Of a stretch of 64,000 bases of DNA, positions 36,007 through 44,177 are shown piece by piece. The stretch is from NCBI GenBank assembly GCA_009783885.1, contig WRCN01000001.1, forward strand, positions 1 to 64,000, given 5' to 3'. A program made the translations under genes and the position numbers. Positions within the stretch are counted from its first letter, which is position 1; every line of letters begins with the position of its first letter. The notes beneath the pieces are model-generated. The model made no database searches, was not told the DNA's origin, and saw only the letters and a list, made by a program, of their open reading frames with translations. The DNA is from Bacteroidales bacterium (GTDB lineage Bacteria; Bacteroidota; Bacteroidia; Bacteroidales; P3).

Positions 36007-36861
36007 ATGACACAACACGACCAAATCCCGAAAACGGTTGATCTCAAAAAGTTTATTGCTTCAAAAAGCCCGAAACTCGCGAGGTTTCTACCGAAATTTG
36101 TATATAATTGGCTAAACAAATTGTTGCATGTTGATCAAGTAAACGAGTTTTTGCATATCAACCGCGATTATCAAGGTGTTGATTTTGCTACACAAATCAT
36201 AAAAAGTTTCAACCCTGCTTTAACTACGGTTGGCGCGGAAAACATCACGCCTGACGGGCGATTTCTTGTTGCAGCAAACCATCCTCTTGGCGGATTAGAT
36301 GGTGTTGCATTGATTAGCACAGTTGGACAAATCCGTCCTGATGTGCTGTTCCCGGTGAATGACATTCTGACGTTGTTGGTTAATTTGCAATCGGTGTTTG
36401 TTGGAATTAACAAATACGGGGAAAATTCGTCGAATACTAAGAGTTTGACCGATGCTTTTGCAGGCGAAAGTGTAATTTTGTTTTTTCCAGCCGGACTTTG
36501 TTCACGCAGACAAAAAGGCGGAAAAATTTGCGATTTGGACTGGAAAAGTACAGTGATTACACAAGCACGAAAAAACCAGCGCGACATCATTCCAACGTAT
36601 ATCGATGCGCGAAATTCCAATCGTTTTTACAACTGGGCATATTGGCGAAAAAAGTTGGGAATAAAAGTCAATGTCGAACAATTATTTTTGGTTGATGAAA
36701 TGTATAATTTCGATGGAAAACCCATAAAAATAATTTTCGGAAAGTCTATTCCTTACAGTACGTTCGACAAACGTTTCAATGACAGAAAATGGGCAGCACT
36801 TTTGAAACTACACGTTTACGATTTGAAATCAAATCCAGAGAAAACGTTTGAATTTGTGTAA
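36007..36861 (+). CDS. PlsC-type acyltransferase, GlsA/OlsA-like
   Basis: A 284-residue lysophospholipid acyltransferase. Acyltransferase block I is AANHPLGGLDGVAL (NHxxxxD, residues near 93), and FFPAGLCSRRQKGGKI forms the substrate-phosphate binding block near 160. Such proteins are paired with a GNAT-type N-acyltransferase in Bacteroidota to make glycine or ornithine lipids; the candidate N-acyltransferase is encoded at 38207-39112 in the same direction. The start at 36007 excludes the repeat copy immediately upstream from the coding region. Function inferred from motif and neighbour. Confidence 0.82.
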   Translation: MTQHDQIPKTVDLKKFIASKSPKLARFLPKFVYNWLNKLLHVDQVNEFLHINRDYQGVDFATQIIKSFNPALTTVGAENITPDGRFLVAANHPLGGLDGVALISTVGQIRPDVLFPVNDILTLLVNLQSVFVGINKYGENSSNTKSLTDAFAGESVILFFPAGLCSRRQKGGKICDLDWKSTVITQARKNQRDIIPTYIDARNSNRFYNWAYWRKKLGIKVNVEQLFLVDEMYNFDGKPIKIIFGKSIPYSTFDKRFNDRKWAALLKLHVYDLKSNPEKTFEFV

Positions 36862-36896
36862 TTTATAGTTTATTTATATCTTTAAAAAATACCATC

Positions 36897-38135
36897 ATGA
36901 AAAACCATCTAATTTATCTAATTGTACGTTTCACTGCTTTTTCTTTCATTTTTATGTCTTGTGACAAAGACCCCAAACCGAACAATCCTGAACTTCCTGA
37001 ACCTTCTGTTGTTCCTGTCATCGGTGTAACTTTAAGTCAAGCTACAGCTGCATTAAACATCGACGACACTCTAATTTTAACCGCAACTGTTTTTCCCGAT
37101 AGTGCCAGCAACAAAACTGTTTCTTGGTCAAGCTCCGACTCAACTGTTGCTTCCGTTGTTAACGGCAAAATCACAGCCCTAACCGCAGGTTCAACAAATA
37201 TTATCGTTATTACCCAAGATGGTAACAAAAGAGATACTTGCCAAGTTACTGTAACCCCTACAACTATACCTGTTGAAAGCGTGACACTCTGCAAAACTGT
37301 CGATACTCTCATTGTTGACGAAACGCTCATTCTCACAGCAACCGTGTGGCCAAGTACGGCCACCAATCAAACTGTAACTTGGTCAAGTTCTACCCCAAGT
37401 GTTGCAACTGTTCTTAACGGTGTTGTCACAGCCGTTGCTCAAGGCTCTGCTGTCATTACCGTAACCACAGCTGATGGCAACAAAACCGCTACTTGTACCA
37501 TAACAGTTATTCTTCCCCCTGTTCCTCCTATTCCTCCCGTTGATGTTCCGACTTGTAACAATGATACTACCGGTTGGAGTACCAAATTTGGTGTGGTTTC
37601 TTTTGCCTCTCCTCAAACTTGGACTATTTCTGCTGCTAACGGCGCACCTCAAACCATTTGGTCTGATGTTGTTCAGGCTACCAATTGTAATAAAGACTCT
37701 CACAATGGCGGTACAAGCGGTAATTGGCTTTCTGACTGTCGTTCCAATCCCGATTATCCGGGTAATTTGTTTTCTTGGTGTGCTGTTGCCAGATTTAGAG
37801 AAACGCTTTGTCCGGATGACTGGCGTGTTCCTACTCGTCAGGATTTTATTGATTTGGACAAGGCTATGGGAGGTTCGGGTGAACCTCGTCAGAATGCCTT
37901 AGTATTTATCAATGCTAATTATCTCAATCTTTCTGTCTGGGGTGGGCGTCTACAAGGTGGTTGTCTCGCGAGTGGTGGGCTGTCGGGAGACCAGGGTAGA
38001 CGCGCGTCCTACTGGACTCAGTCGGATTATAGTGCAACTTGGTCGACTACCATGAACTTCGATACGGATGGCAACGTGAACCCTTGGGGTTATGTCAACA
38101 AGGGTAGTGGGTTCGCGCTACGGTGCGTTCGTTAG
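36897..38135 (+). CDS. Lipoprotein with two BIG2 Ig-like domains and a FISUMP-like C-terminal domain
   Basis: A 412-residue lipoprotein, lipobox FMSC (Cys22). Two bacterial Ig-like group 2 domains follow (about 40-118 and 120-202, each ending with a TVSWSSS ... VTITxDGN pattern), then a proline-rich hinge (PPVPPIPPVDVP) and a C-type-lectin-like FISUMP domain (about 225-412) with FSWCAVARFRETLCPDDWRV and the terminal GFALRCVR. The 3' end (about 37930-38135) is roughly 56% G+C, while the rest is AT-rich. Residues there (for example GGRLQGGCLASGGLSGDQGR) look like randomised sites. Possible adhesin; may be a diversity-generating retroelement target. Confidence 0.85.
   Translation: MKNHLIYLIVRFTAFSFIFMSCDKDPKPNNPELPEPSVVPVIGVTLSQATAALNIDDTLILTATVFPDSASNKTVSWSSSDSTVASVVNGKITALTAGSTNIIVITQDGNKRDTCQVTVTPTTIPVESVTLCKTVDTLIVDETLILTATVWPSTATNQTVTWSSSTPSVATVLNGVVTAVAQGSAVITVTTADGNKTATCTITVILPPVPPIPPVDVPTCNNDTTGWSTKFGVVSFASPQTWTISAANGAPQTIWSDVVQATNCNKDSHNGGTSGNWLSDCRSNPDYPGNLFSWCAVARFRETLCPDDWRVPTRQDFIDLDKAMGGSGEPRQNALVFINANYLNLSVWGGRLQGGCLASGGLSGDQGRRASYWTQSDYSATWSTTMNFDTDGNVNPWGYVNKGSGFALRCVR
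37930..38135 (+). other. Candidate variable region (DGR-type) at the 3' end of the FISUMP lipoprotein gene
   Basis: Counted by eye, 113 of 200 bases (37931-38130) are G or C. The codons that would be adenine-rich (AAC/AAT) in a template repeat appear as ctc, gac, cgc, tcc, tac, gat, ggt and tat, while flanking residues (YW, NF, GNVNP, GFALRCVR) are conserved-looking. No reverse transcriptase or template repeat was seen in the window. Confidence 0.45.
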
Positions 38136-38188
38136 TTCGAGCTTCGGAATTTCTTGTATTTTGATTTTTTTTATTCAATTTTTTTTCG

Positions 38189-38196
38189 TAACTTTG
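38189..38196 (+). promoter_or_regulatory. -7 box (TAACTTTG) of the N-acyltransferase gene
   Basis: TAACTTTG 10 bases before the ATG at 38207; shows it has its own promoter. Confidence 0.65.
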
Positions 38197-38206
38197 TCAG
38201 TTATTT

Positions 38207-39112
38207 ATGGAACCCATCATTGCCCCGATAGACAGAGCACTTTTGAAAGCAGAACTTACTTCGGATAAGTGTTTGCGAAAAACCAGTTACGGTAATCGTG
38301 AAATTTATTCGGTAACGTGTCATGATGCGCCGAATGTGGTGCAGGAAATCGGACGCTTACGCGAAATTAGTTTTCGTGAAGCAGGTGGCGGAACGGGGAA
38401 ATCGGTAGATTTGGACGAGTTCGACTTGAACGAAGTTCCGTATCGTCAGTTGTTGGTTTGGGACAACGATGAAGAAGAAATTGTGGGCGGTTATCGCTAT
38501 TTGGAAGGCTCTGTAATTCCCATAAAAGACGGCGTTCCGCAAATTGCAACATCGGAATTATTTCACTTTTCACCAAAGTTTATCAAAGATTATTTACCTC
38601 AAACAATCGAACTTGGACGCTCGTTTATCCAACCGAAATATCAATCGTCAAGAAATGGATTATTTTCGCTTGACAATCTTTGGGATGGCTTGGGTGCATT
38701 AGTGGTTCACAACCCCGATGTGGACTATTTTTTCGGAAAAGTAACGATGTACACCACCTATAATGTTACAGCTCGCGATTATTTGTTGCGCTTTATGAAT
38801 TTGTATTTTTGCGATGCAGAACACTTGGTAACGCCGATTGAACCTGTGCACTTGGTAACAGATTTGAATGAAATAGATGCTTATTTTAAAGGACTTTCGT
38901 TGGAAGATGCGTTTAAAGCCACCAACAAAAAAATTCGCGAATTGGGCGAAAATATTCCGCCGTTGATTAGCGCTTACATTAAATTGTCATCAACAATGAA
39001 AACCTTTGGCACTGCGATTAATGAACATTTTGGAAATGTTGAAGAAACCGGAATATTAATCAAAATTTCCGATATTTATGAGGATAAGATGGCTCGACAT
39101 GTAACTTTATAA
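38207..39112 (+). CDS. GNAT-like N-acyltransferase, GlsB/OlsB family
   Basis: A 301-residue protein of the hemolysin/OlsB-type acyltransferases, which transfer an acyl chain from acyl carrier protein to the amino group of ornithine or, in Bacteroides, glycine. Features: REISFREAGGGTGKSVDLDEFD near residue 52 (in pieces), VGGYRYLEG, ELGRSFIQPKYQSSRNGL near 140 and WDGLGALVVHNPDVDYFFG. With the PlsC-type gene at 36007 it would complete acyl-amino-acid lipid synthesis. Confidence 0.85.
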   Translation: MEPIIAPIDRALLKAELTSDKCLRKTSYGNREIYSVTCHDAPNVVQEIGRLREISFREAGGGTGKSVDLDEFDLNEVPYRQLLVWDNDEEEIVGGYRYLEGSVIPIKDGVPQIATSELFHFSPKFIKDYLPQTIELGRSFIQPKYQSSRNGLFSLDNLWDGLGALVVHNPDVDYFFGKVTMYTTYNVTARDYLLRFMNLYFCDAEHLVTPIEPVHLVTDLNEIDAYFKGLSLEDAFKATNKKIRELGENIPPLISAYIKLSSTMKTFGTAINEHFGNVEETGILIKISDIYEDKMARHVTL

Positions 39113-39115
39113 AGG

Positions 39116-39192
39116 TTCGAGGTGGCTGGTACGGAGTACGAGGTTTCCACGAAGCACACCCAGTACCCCGCACCAAGCACCTCGCACCAAAT
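39116..39192. repeat. GC-rich low-complexity repeat (CCTCGCACC type)
   Basis: Between the acyltransferase and DUF4290 genes. CGAGGTGGCTGG and GTACGAGGT face CCCGCACCAAGCACCTCGCACC units on the other side. A related tract (CCTCGTAACCCGCACCTCGC) opens the U32 gene at about 52360. Confidence 0.6.
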
Positions 39193-39210
39193 TAACAACT
39201 AAACAATTTT

Positions 39211-39825
39211 ATGGAATACAACACAACCCAAACCCCCTTAGTTATCCGCGAATACGGCCGCTCAGTACAAAACATGATTGACTTTGTTTGCACGATTGAA
39301 GATCGCGACAAACGTAATGATATGGCTCGTTCAATTATTCGAGTGATGTCGCAACTCAGCGTGCAAGATGGTGGCAGTCGAGAAGATCGCGAACATCAAC
39401 TTTACGACCACTTATTTGTGATATCGAATTTCAAATTAGACATTGATTCACCATATCCGATTCCGACACGAGAAACCTTGCACAAAAAACCTGCCATAGT
39501 ACCGTATCCAAGTAATGACATTCGCTTGAAACATTACGGACAAAGTTTGCAACGCATGATTTCCAAAGCGTCCGAAATGCACGATGGTGATGAAAAAACG
39601 GCCTTGGTACGATTGCTCATCATCCAAATGAAACGCGCGTATATGCTGTGGAATCAAAACGTGCTCGACGAGCATTTGATTGCCGAACAGTTGCGGATTT
39701 TATCCGATGGAAAACTTGTTTATACCTTAGATATGCACACGGACGTTGTGCCCGAACTGCCCGAAATCGGCTACGCCAAGAAGAAAAAGAAAAAGAAGAA
39801 AAAGAAAAACAACGCTAAATTTTAA
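39211..39825 (+). CDS. DUF4290 protein with a poly-lysine tail
   Basis: A 204-residue cytoplasmic protein of the DUF4290 family: NTTQTPLVIREYGRSVQNMID at the N-terminus and LRLKHYGQSLQRMI-like centre (DIRLKHYGQSLQRMISKA). The C-terminus is almost pure lysine (about 10 in a row) and is encoded by a purine tract at 39780-39813, a place prone to slippage. It precedes murA by 2 bases, the usual order in Bacteroidota. Function is unknown. Confidence 0.88.
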   Translation: MEYNTTQTPLVIREYGRSVQNMIDFVCTIEDRDKRNDMARSIIRVMSQLSVQDGGSREDREHQLYDHLFVISNFKLDIDSPYPIPTRETLHKKPAIVPYPSNDIRLKHYGQSLQRMISKASEMHDGDEKTALVRLLIIQMKRAYMLWNQNVLDEHLIAEQLRILSDGKLVYTLDMHTDVVPELPEIGYAKKKKKKKKKKNNAKF

Positions 39826-39827
39826 TT

Positions 39828-41132
39828 ATGGGTTCGTTTGTTATACAAGGAGGACGCCGTTTGAAAGGCGAAATTATCCCGCAAGGTGCAAAAAATGAGG
39901 CGCTTCAGATAATTTCGGCTACGTTGTTGACATCGGAAAAAGTGATTGTGGAAAATATTCCAAACATCCGCGATGTGAACAAATTGGTTGAATTGCTTCA
40001 AGCCTTAGGCTCGAAAGTTGAAAAATTGGACGATGGTATATATTCGTTTCAAGCCGACGCATTGAATTTAGACTTCATGAACACCGACGAATTTTCCAAA
40101 ATGGTTACGTCGTTGCGAGGCAGTATCATGACAGCAGGGCCTCTTTTAGCCAGATTTGGCAAGGCTTTTGTTCCTCAACCGGGTGGCGATAAAATCGGTC
40201 GTCGGAGATTGGACACGCATTTCATCGGTTTCGAAAAATTAGGCGCAACGGTGAATTATGACACTCAGAAATCAGCGTTCACCATCACTGCAAAAGAATT
40301 GAAGGGTGATTACATGTTGCTTGATGAGGCTTCCGTTACGGGAACGGCAAACATTGTGATGGCAGCCGTTTTAGCAAAAGGCACAACCACCATTTTTAAT
40401 GCGGCTTGCGAACCGTATTTGTTGCAACTTTGTGAAATGCTGAACCGTATGGGCGCAGAAATTTCGGGTGTCGGTTCTAACCTTCTCAAGATAAACGGCG
40501 TAAAAGAACTGAAAGGAACCACGCATCGCATGTTGCCTGATATGATTGAAATTGGCTCGTTTATGGGGTTAGCAGCGATGACGAAATCTGAAATCACGAT
40601 TAAAAATGTGAATTGGGAATATCTTGGTGTTATTCCGCAAGTGTTTAGAAATTTAGGTATCAAGTTAGAAAAACGTGATGATGACATTTATATTCCTGCT
40701 CAAAACCACTACGAAATAGAACGTTTTATGAATGGCTCCATGCTGACCATTGCCGATGCGCCTTGGCCCGGATTTACGCCCGATTTAATCAGCATTGTAT
40801 TGGTGACCGCTACACAAGCCAAAGGTTCAGTGTTGGTTCATCAAAAAATGTTTGAAAGTCGGTTGTTTTTCGTGGATAAATTGATTGAAATGGGTGCACA
40901 AATTGTTCTTTGCGATCCGCATCGTGCAACAGTTATGGGCTTAAATCATGAAAAGCCTTTGCGTGGTATACACATGGTTTCGCCCGATATTCGTGCAGGT
41001 ATGGCGATGTTGATTGCAGCACTTTCTGCCGAAGGAGAAAGCACAATTGACCATATTGAACAGATTGATCGAGGGTATCAAAATATTGACATACGATTGA
41101 ATGCACTTGGTGCGAATATTTATAGGATTTAA
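39828..41132 (+). CDS. murA: UDP-N-acetylglucosamine 1-carboxyvinyltransferase (Asp-type MurA)
   Basis: A 434-residue enzyme joining PEP and UDP-GlcNAc in the first committed step of peptidoglycan synthesis. The substrate loop contains the Lys22 of PQGAKNEA and the loop GGDKIGRRR in which the usual Cys is Asp121. An Asp here is known to keep activity but to prevent fosfomycin from binding covalently. Ends IDIRLNALGANIYRI. Same operon as DUF4290. Confidence 0.96.
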   Translation: MGSFVIQGGRRLKGEIIPQGAKNEALQIISATLLTSEKVIVENIPNIRDVNKLVELLQALGSKVEKLDDGIYSFQADALNLDFMNTDEFSKMVTSLRGSIMTAGPLLARFGKAFVPQPGGDKIGRRRLDTHFIGFEKLGATVNYDTQKSAFTITAKELKGDYMLLDEASVTGTANIVMAAVLAKGTTTIFNAACEPYLLQLCEMLNRMGAEISGVGSNLLKINGVKELKGTTHRMLPDMIEIGSFMGLAAMTKSEITIKNVNWEYLGVIPQVFRNLGIKLEKRDDDIYIPAQNHYEIERFMNGSMLTIADAPWPGFTPDLISIVLVTATQAKGSVLVHQKMFESRLFFVDKLIEMGAQIVLCDPHRATVMGLNHEKPLRGIHMVSPDIRAGMAMLIAALSAEGESTIDHIEQIDRGYQNIDIRLNALGANIYRI

Positions 41133-41197
41133 TCTGATTTTATTTAGCTGATTTTCAGCTGTATAATATTTTTTTTTGAAATATCGATAATTTTATG

Positions 41198-41205
41198 TAA
41201 CTTTG
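41198..41205 (+). promoter_or_regulatory. -7 box (TAACTTTG) of the outer-membrane protein gene
   Basis: TAACTTTG about 86 bases before the ATG at 41291, implying a leader of some 80 bases. Confidence 0.65.
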
Positions 41206-41290
41206 TACCAAAAAATACGTAAAAGCATTTAAATCCTAAAAAGAGATTATAAAAACAAAAAACAAACTATTAACCTAAAAACAAAACGAC

Positions 41291-42115
41291 ATGAAAAAAA
41301 TTATCTTATCAGCAGTTATGGCTGCTATGGTATCTTTCGCAACAGCACAAGAAATTGTAATCGTGGAAGTGGAAGAAGTAACGGTATTAACTAACAAAAA
41401 AGGCACGCCGATTTTTCCAACAGCTGGAGCATGGGCGTTTAGCATTGATGCTTCGCCTTTCTTCACCTACGTAGGTGGCATTTTCAGCAATGCTCATGCT
41501 CCTGCGCCAATCTTTACCGATGGCGGTACGTTTTCGGCAAAGTATTTCTTGAAAGACGATTGTGCTTTGCGTTTCAAAGTAAGTATTAATCGTAGAACCG
41601 ATCGCATTGTAAACTGGGTACCGGAACTTAATGCAAGTGGACAGCCTCATGCAGACAACCAAGTGAAAGATGTGTTCAGAGAAAGTGAGACCGATATTAT
41701 GCTAATGGTAGGACTCCAAAAAATCGTTGGTGGAAAAACACGCCTTGTAGGTTTCTACGGAGCTGAAGCTGGTATTATGTATGGCTCGTATAGAAATAGA
41801 AATACTTTTGGAAATGATTTGTCTGCTGCTAATAACAACTATGGTCAATGGCGTACTTTGAAAGATACCAGAGCATTATTTGGTCTTGGTGCAGGAGTAT
41901 TTGCAGGAGTAGAATATTTCATTGCTCCAGGTATTTCCATTGGTGGCGAAGTAGGTTGGGCTGCTATGTGGGGAACTACTACAAGAGGTAAGCTAGAAGA
42001 GGAACGCTGGGACAACAGTGCTGTGCAAACAGAAACTAATAAAGGAAACTATGCTTTCAGAGGTTCTTTCCTTGGTCACTTTAACAGCGGTATCACTTTA
42101 ACGTTCTATTTCTAA
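41291..42115 (+). CDS. Putative outer-membrane beta-barrel protein
   Basis: A 274-residue protein with a signal peptide (MKKIILSAVMAAMVSFATAQ). Alternating amphipathic segments (FRVSIN-like FKVSINRRTDRI, GFYGAEAGIMYG, GAGVFAGVEYFIAPGISIGG) and a terminal aromatic residue (ITLTFYF) indicate an outer-membrane barrel. I do not recognise a specific family. Strong promoter, long leader and strong terminator suggest high expression. Confidence 0.75.
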   Translation: MKKIILSAVMAAMVSFATAQEIVIVEVEEVTVLTNKKGTPIFPTAGAWAFSIDASPFFTYVGGIFSNAHAPAPIFTDGGTFSAKYFLKDDCALRFKVSINRRTDRIVNWVPELNASGQPHADNQVKDVFRESETDIMLMVGLQKIVGGKTRLVGFYGAEAGIMYGSYRNRNTFGNDLSAANNNYGQWRTLKDTRALFGLGAGVFAGVEYFIAPGISIGGEVGWAAMWGTTTRGKLEEERWDNSAVQTETNKGNYAFRGSFLGHFNSGITLTFYF

Positions 42116-42140
42116 GAAATTAGATTTCGTTGAAAAGTAA

Positions 42141-42170
42141 AAAGGCTGTTCGATTGAACAGCCTTTTTTT
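42141..42170. terminator. Bidirectional terminator between the barrel gene and rpsB
   Basis: Stem AAAGGCTGTTC/GAACAGCCTTT with loop GATT, followed by T-runs on both strands. Serves the barrel gene (+) and the leftward rpsB operon (-). Confidence 0.9.
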
Positions 42171-42197
42171 GAACGGCATAGCCCTTAACAAGGTTAA

Positions 42198-43064
42198 TTA
42201 TCTTTTTCGGGTAGCAGTAGTTGATTTTCTTGGACGACGACCATCTTTGTTTTCACCCTCGCCGCGAGGTGCGCGTTTATTGCCCTTTTTCTTGTTGTCA
42301 TCATCATCGTCTGAAATATCTGAATCGTTGTGTTCTTCCATTTCCTCTTCCGCATCAGGCGTATTGTCTTTGTCGAATTTACGCTCTGCCAGACCTTCTT
42401 CGATGGCTCTTACCATCGCTTCAACGATAATGGTGATAGATTTCGAAGCATCATCATTAGCGGGAATAGCAAAATCTACCAATTCAGGATTAGCATTGGT
42501 GTCAACCATTGCAAACGTTGGAATATTTAAGCGTCTGGCTTCGGCAACCGCGATATGTTCTTTCAAAATGTCCACTACAAAAACGGCCGACGGTAAGCGC
42601 GTCAAATCAGCAATAGAACCTAAGTTCTTTTCGAGATTGGCTTTTTCGCGGGCGATTTGCAAACGTTCACGTTTTGAAATTTGCTCAAATGTTTTGTCGT
42701 TCATCAAGCGCTCGATCGACGACATTTTTTTCACCGCTTTACGAATTGTAGCAAAGTTGGTAAGCATACCACCCGGCCAACGCTCGGTTACGTAGGGCAT
42801 TCCTGTAGGAGTAACCAATTCTGAAACGATCGTTTTTGCTTGTTTTTTTGTAGCCACAAACAGGATTTTCTTACCCGATTTGGCAATTTGTTTCAAAGCA
42901 GCAGCAGCTTCTTCGGTTTTTTCAACGGTTTTGTTGAGATCAATGATGTGGATTCCGTTTTTCTCCATAAAAATGTAAGGAGCCATTTTAGGATTCCATT
43001 TGCGTTTCAAGTGACCGAAGTGAACGCCGGCTTCTAATAATTGGTCGAAATTAATTCTGTTCAT
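42198..43064 (-). CDS. rpsB: Ribosomal protein S2 with acidic/basic tail
   Basis: A 288-residue 30S protein. MNRINFDQLLEAGVHFGHLK and the WNPKMAPYIFMEKNGIHIIDL segment identify S2; the conserved core ends near residue 228. The tail of about 60 residues has an acidic block (HNDSDISDDDDDNKKK) and a basic end (RRPRKSTTATRKR). In most bacteria tsf (EF-Ts) follows immediately; here a terminator does, so tsf must be elsewhere. Confidence 0.96.
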   Translation of the reverse strand: MNRINFDQLLEAGVHFGHLKRKWNPKMAPYIFMEKNGIHIIDLNKTVEKTEEAAAALKQIAKSGKKILFVATKKQAKTIVSELVTPTGMPYVTERWPGGMLTNFATIRKAVKKMSSIERLMNDKTFEQISKRERLQIAREKANLEKNLGSIADLTRLPSAVFVVDILKEHIAVAEARRLNIPTFAMVDTNANPELVDFAIPANDDASKSITIIVEAMVRAIEEGLAERKFDKDNTPDAEEEMEEHNDSDISDDDDDNKKKGNKRAPRGEGENKDGRRPRKSTTATRKR

Positions 43065-43157
43065 AATATTGTGTTTTGTTTACGTTCGAAAAAAGGCAAT
43101 CGCAAGGTAGCTATACAGGTCAATGCGATTTTGATGCTAAACAATTTTAAAGGTCGT

Positions 43158-43204
43158 TTCGACTCCGCTCAACGACCGAAATCCGTTGGCTGAGCGGAGT
43201 CGAA
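43158..43204. repeat. Inverted repeat between rpsI and rpsB
   Basis: Perfect 14-base arms TTCGACTCCGCTCA (43158-43171) and TGAGCGGAGTCGAA (43191-43204); related to the repeat at 311-355. Lies inside the ribosomal protein operon, so it is probably transcribed. Confidence 0.8.
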
Positions 43205-43214
43205 GCCACCATTT

Positions 43215-43601
43215 TTAACGTTTCGAGAATTGGAATTTCTTTCTCGCTCCAGGTTGTCCCGGTTTTTTACGCTCAACCATACGATTGTCGCGAGTCAAAA
43301 GACCTTTCGCTTTCAATGCCGGACGGTTTTCTGCGTTGACTTCACAAAGTGCACGTGCAATACCCATACGAAGTGCTTCGGCTTGACCTTTCACACCACC
43401 GCCGTCTAAGTTAGCAGTAACATCATACTGTTCGCCTGCATTAACGGTTTCGAGCGATTGACGAACCACATATTGCATGGTTGCTGTTGTAAAATACTCT
43501 TTGTAATCTTTTCCGTTTACCGTGATTTTTCCCGTGCCGGGTTTCAGATAAACGCGTGCTACGGCTGTTTTGCGACGTCCAATTTTGTTGATTGCTTCCA
43601 T
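43215..43601 (-). CDS. rpsI: Ribosomal protein S9
   Basis: A 128-residue 30S protein. [21 protein letters not shown] opens it, [22 protein letters not shown] lies in the middle and the conserved end [17 protein letters not shown] reaches the P-site tRNA. Starts 2 bases after rplM. Confidence 0.97.
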   Translation of the reverse strand: MEAINKIGRRKTAVARVYLKPGTGKITVNGKDYKEYFTTATMQYVVRQSLETVNAGEQYDVTANLDGGGVKGQAEALRMGIARALCEVNAENRPALKAKGLLTRDNRMVERKKPGQPGARKKFQFSKR

Positions 43602-43603
43602 GC

Positions 43604-44059
43604 TTATTTCAAATCTTTGGTATTAACTAATTTGGGTTGTTGAGCCTCAAACTTATGATTTGGGCCTACAACAACGTGAAGATGTGTATAAAGTTTGTTT
43701 CCGAGTTTGTTTTTCGGCAACATGCCTCTCACTGCTTTTTCAATTACAGCATAAGGTTTCTTTTGCAAAAGTTCGGCAGGTGTCGCAAAACGCTGTCCAC
43801 CCGGATAGCCCGTATGGCGAACGTATTGCTTTTCCGTCATTTTACTGCCTGTCAAACGCACTTTTTCCGCGTTGATGACAATAACGTGATCGCCACAATC
43901 CACGTGAGGCGTATAATTGGTTTTATACTTGCCGCGAAGCAAGTTGGCTACTTCGGAAGCCAAACGTCCCAAAGTTTGGTTTTCAGCATCTACAAGCACC
44001 CATTCTTTATTTACGGTTGCAGCGTTTGCAGAAATTGTTTTGTAAGTTAACGTATTCAT
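43604..44059 (-). CDS. rplM: Ribosomal protein L13
   Basis: A 151-residue 50S protein, first of the rplM-rpsI-rpsB group. [29 protein letters not shown] opening, [18 protein letters not shown] and [11 protein letters not shown] are family hallmarks. A promoter with a 5' hairpin lies upstream. Confidence 0.97.
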   Translation of the reverse strand: MNTLTYKTISANAATVNKEWVLVDAENQTLGRLASEVANLLRGKYKTNYTPHVDCGDHVIVINAEKVRLTGSKMTEKQYVRHTGYPGGQRFATPAELLQKKPYAVIEKAVRGMLPKNKLGNKLYTHLHVVVGPNHKFEAQQPKLVNTKDLK

Positions 44060-44090
44060 TCTATTTGCTGTTTTTCAATAAGATAATTTC

Positions 44091-44110
44091 CTCCCGTCCA
44101 AAAACGGGAG
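44091..44110 (-). promoter_or_regulatory. Candidate L13 leader hairpin
   Basis: Stem CTCCCGT/ACGGGAG with a 6-base loop, beginning within a few bases of the expected transcription start and about 31 bases before the rplM ATG. Ribosomal protein operons often have such leaders for feedback control, and an L13 leader class is known in Bacteroidia. Match to that class not verified. Confidence 0.45.
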
Positions 44111-44112
44111 TG

Positions 44113-44120
44113 CAAAGTTA
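44113..44120 (-). promoter_or_regulatory. -7 box (TAACTTTG) of the rplM operon
   Basis: TAACTTTG on the minus strand, about 53 bases before the rplM ATG and directly before the leader hairpin. Confidence 0.75.
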
Positions 44121-44177
44121 CAAAAAATATTTCAGATAGCCAAATTTATTCACAAATTTTTGTCAAATTATACAAAA

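Noticed and set aside
39780..39813. Poly-lysine purine tract as a frameshift site
   Set aside because: The frame runs cleanly to a stop 2 bases before murA, so no frameshift is needed.
42130..42795. Plus-strand ORF of 221 codons
   Set aside because: Antisense reading of rpsB rich in Ser and Phe, and starts inside a terminator.
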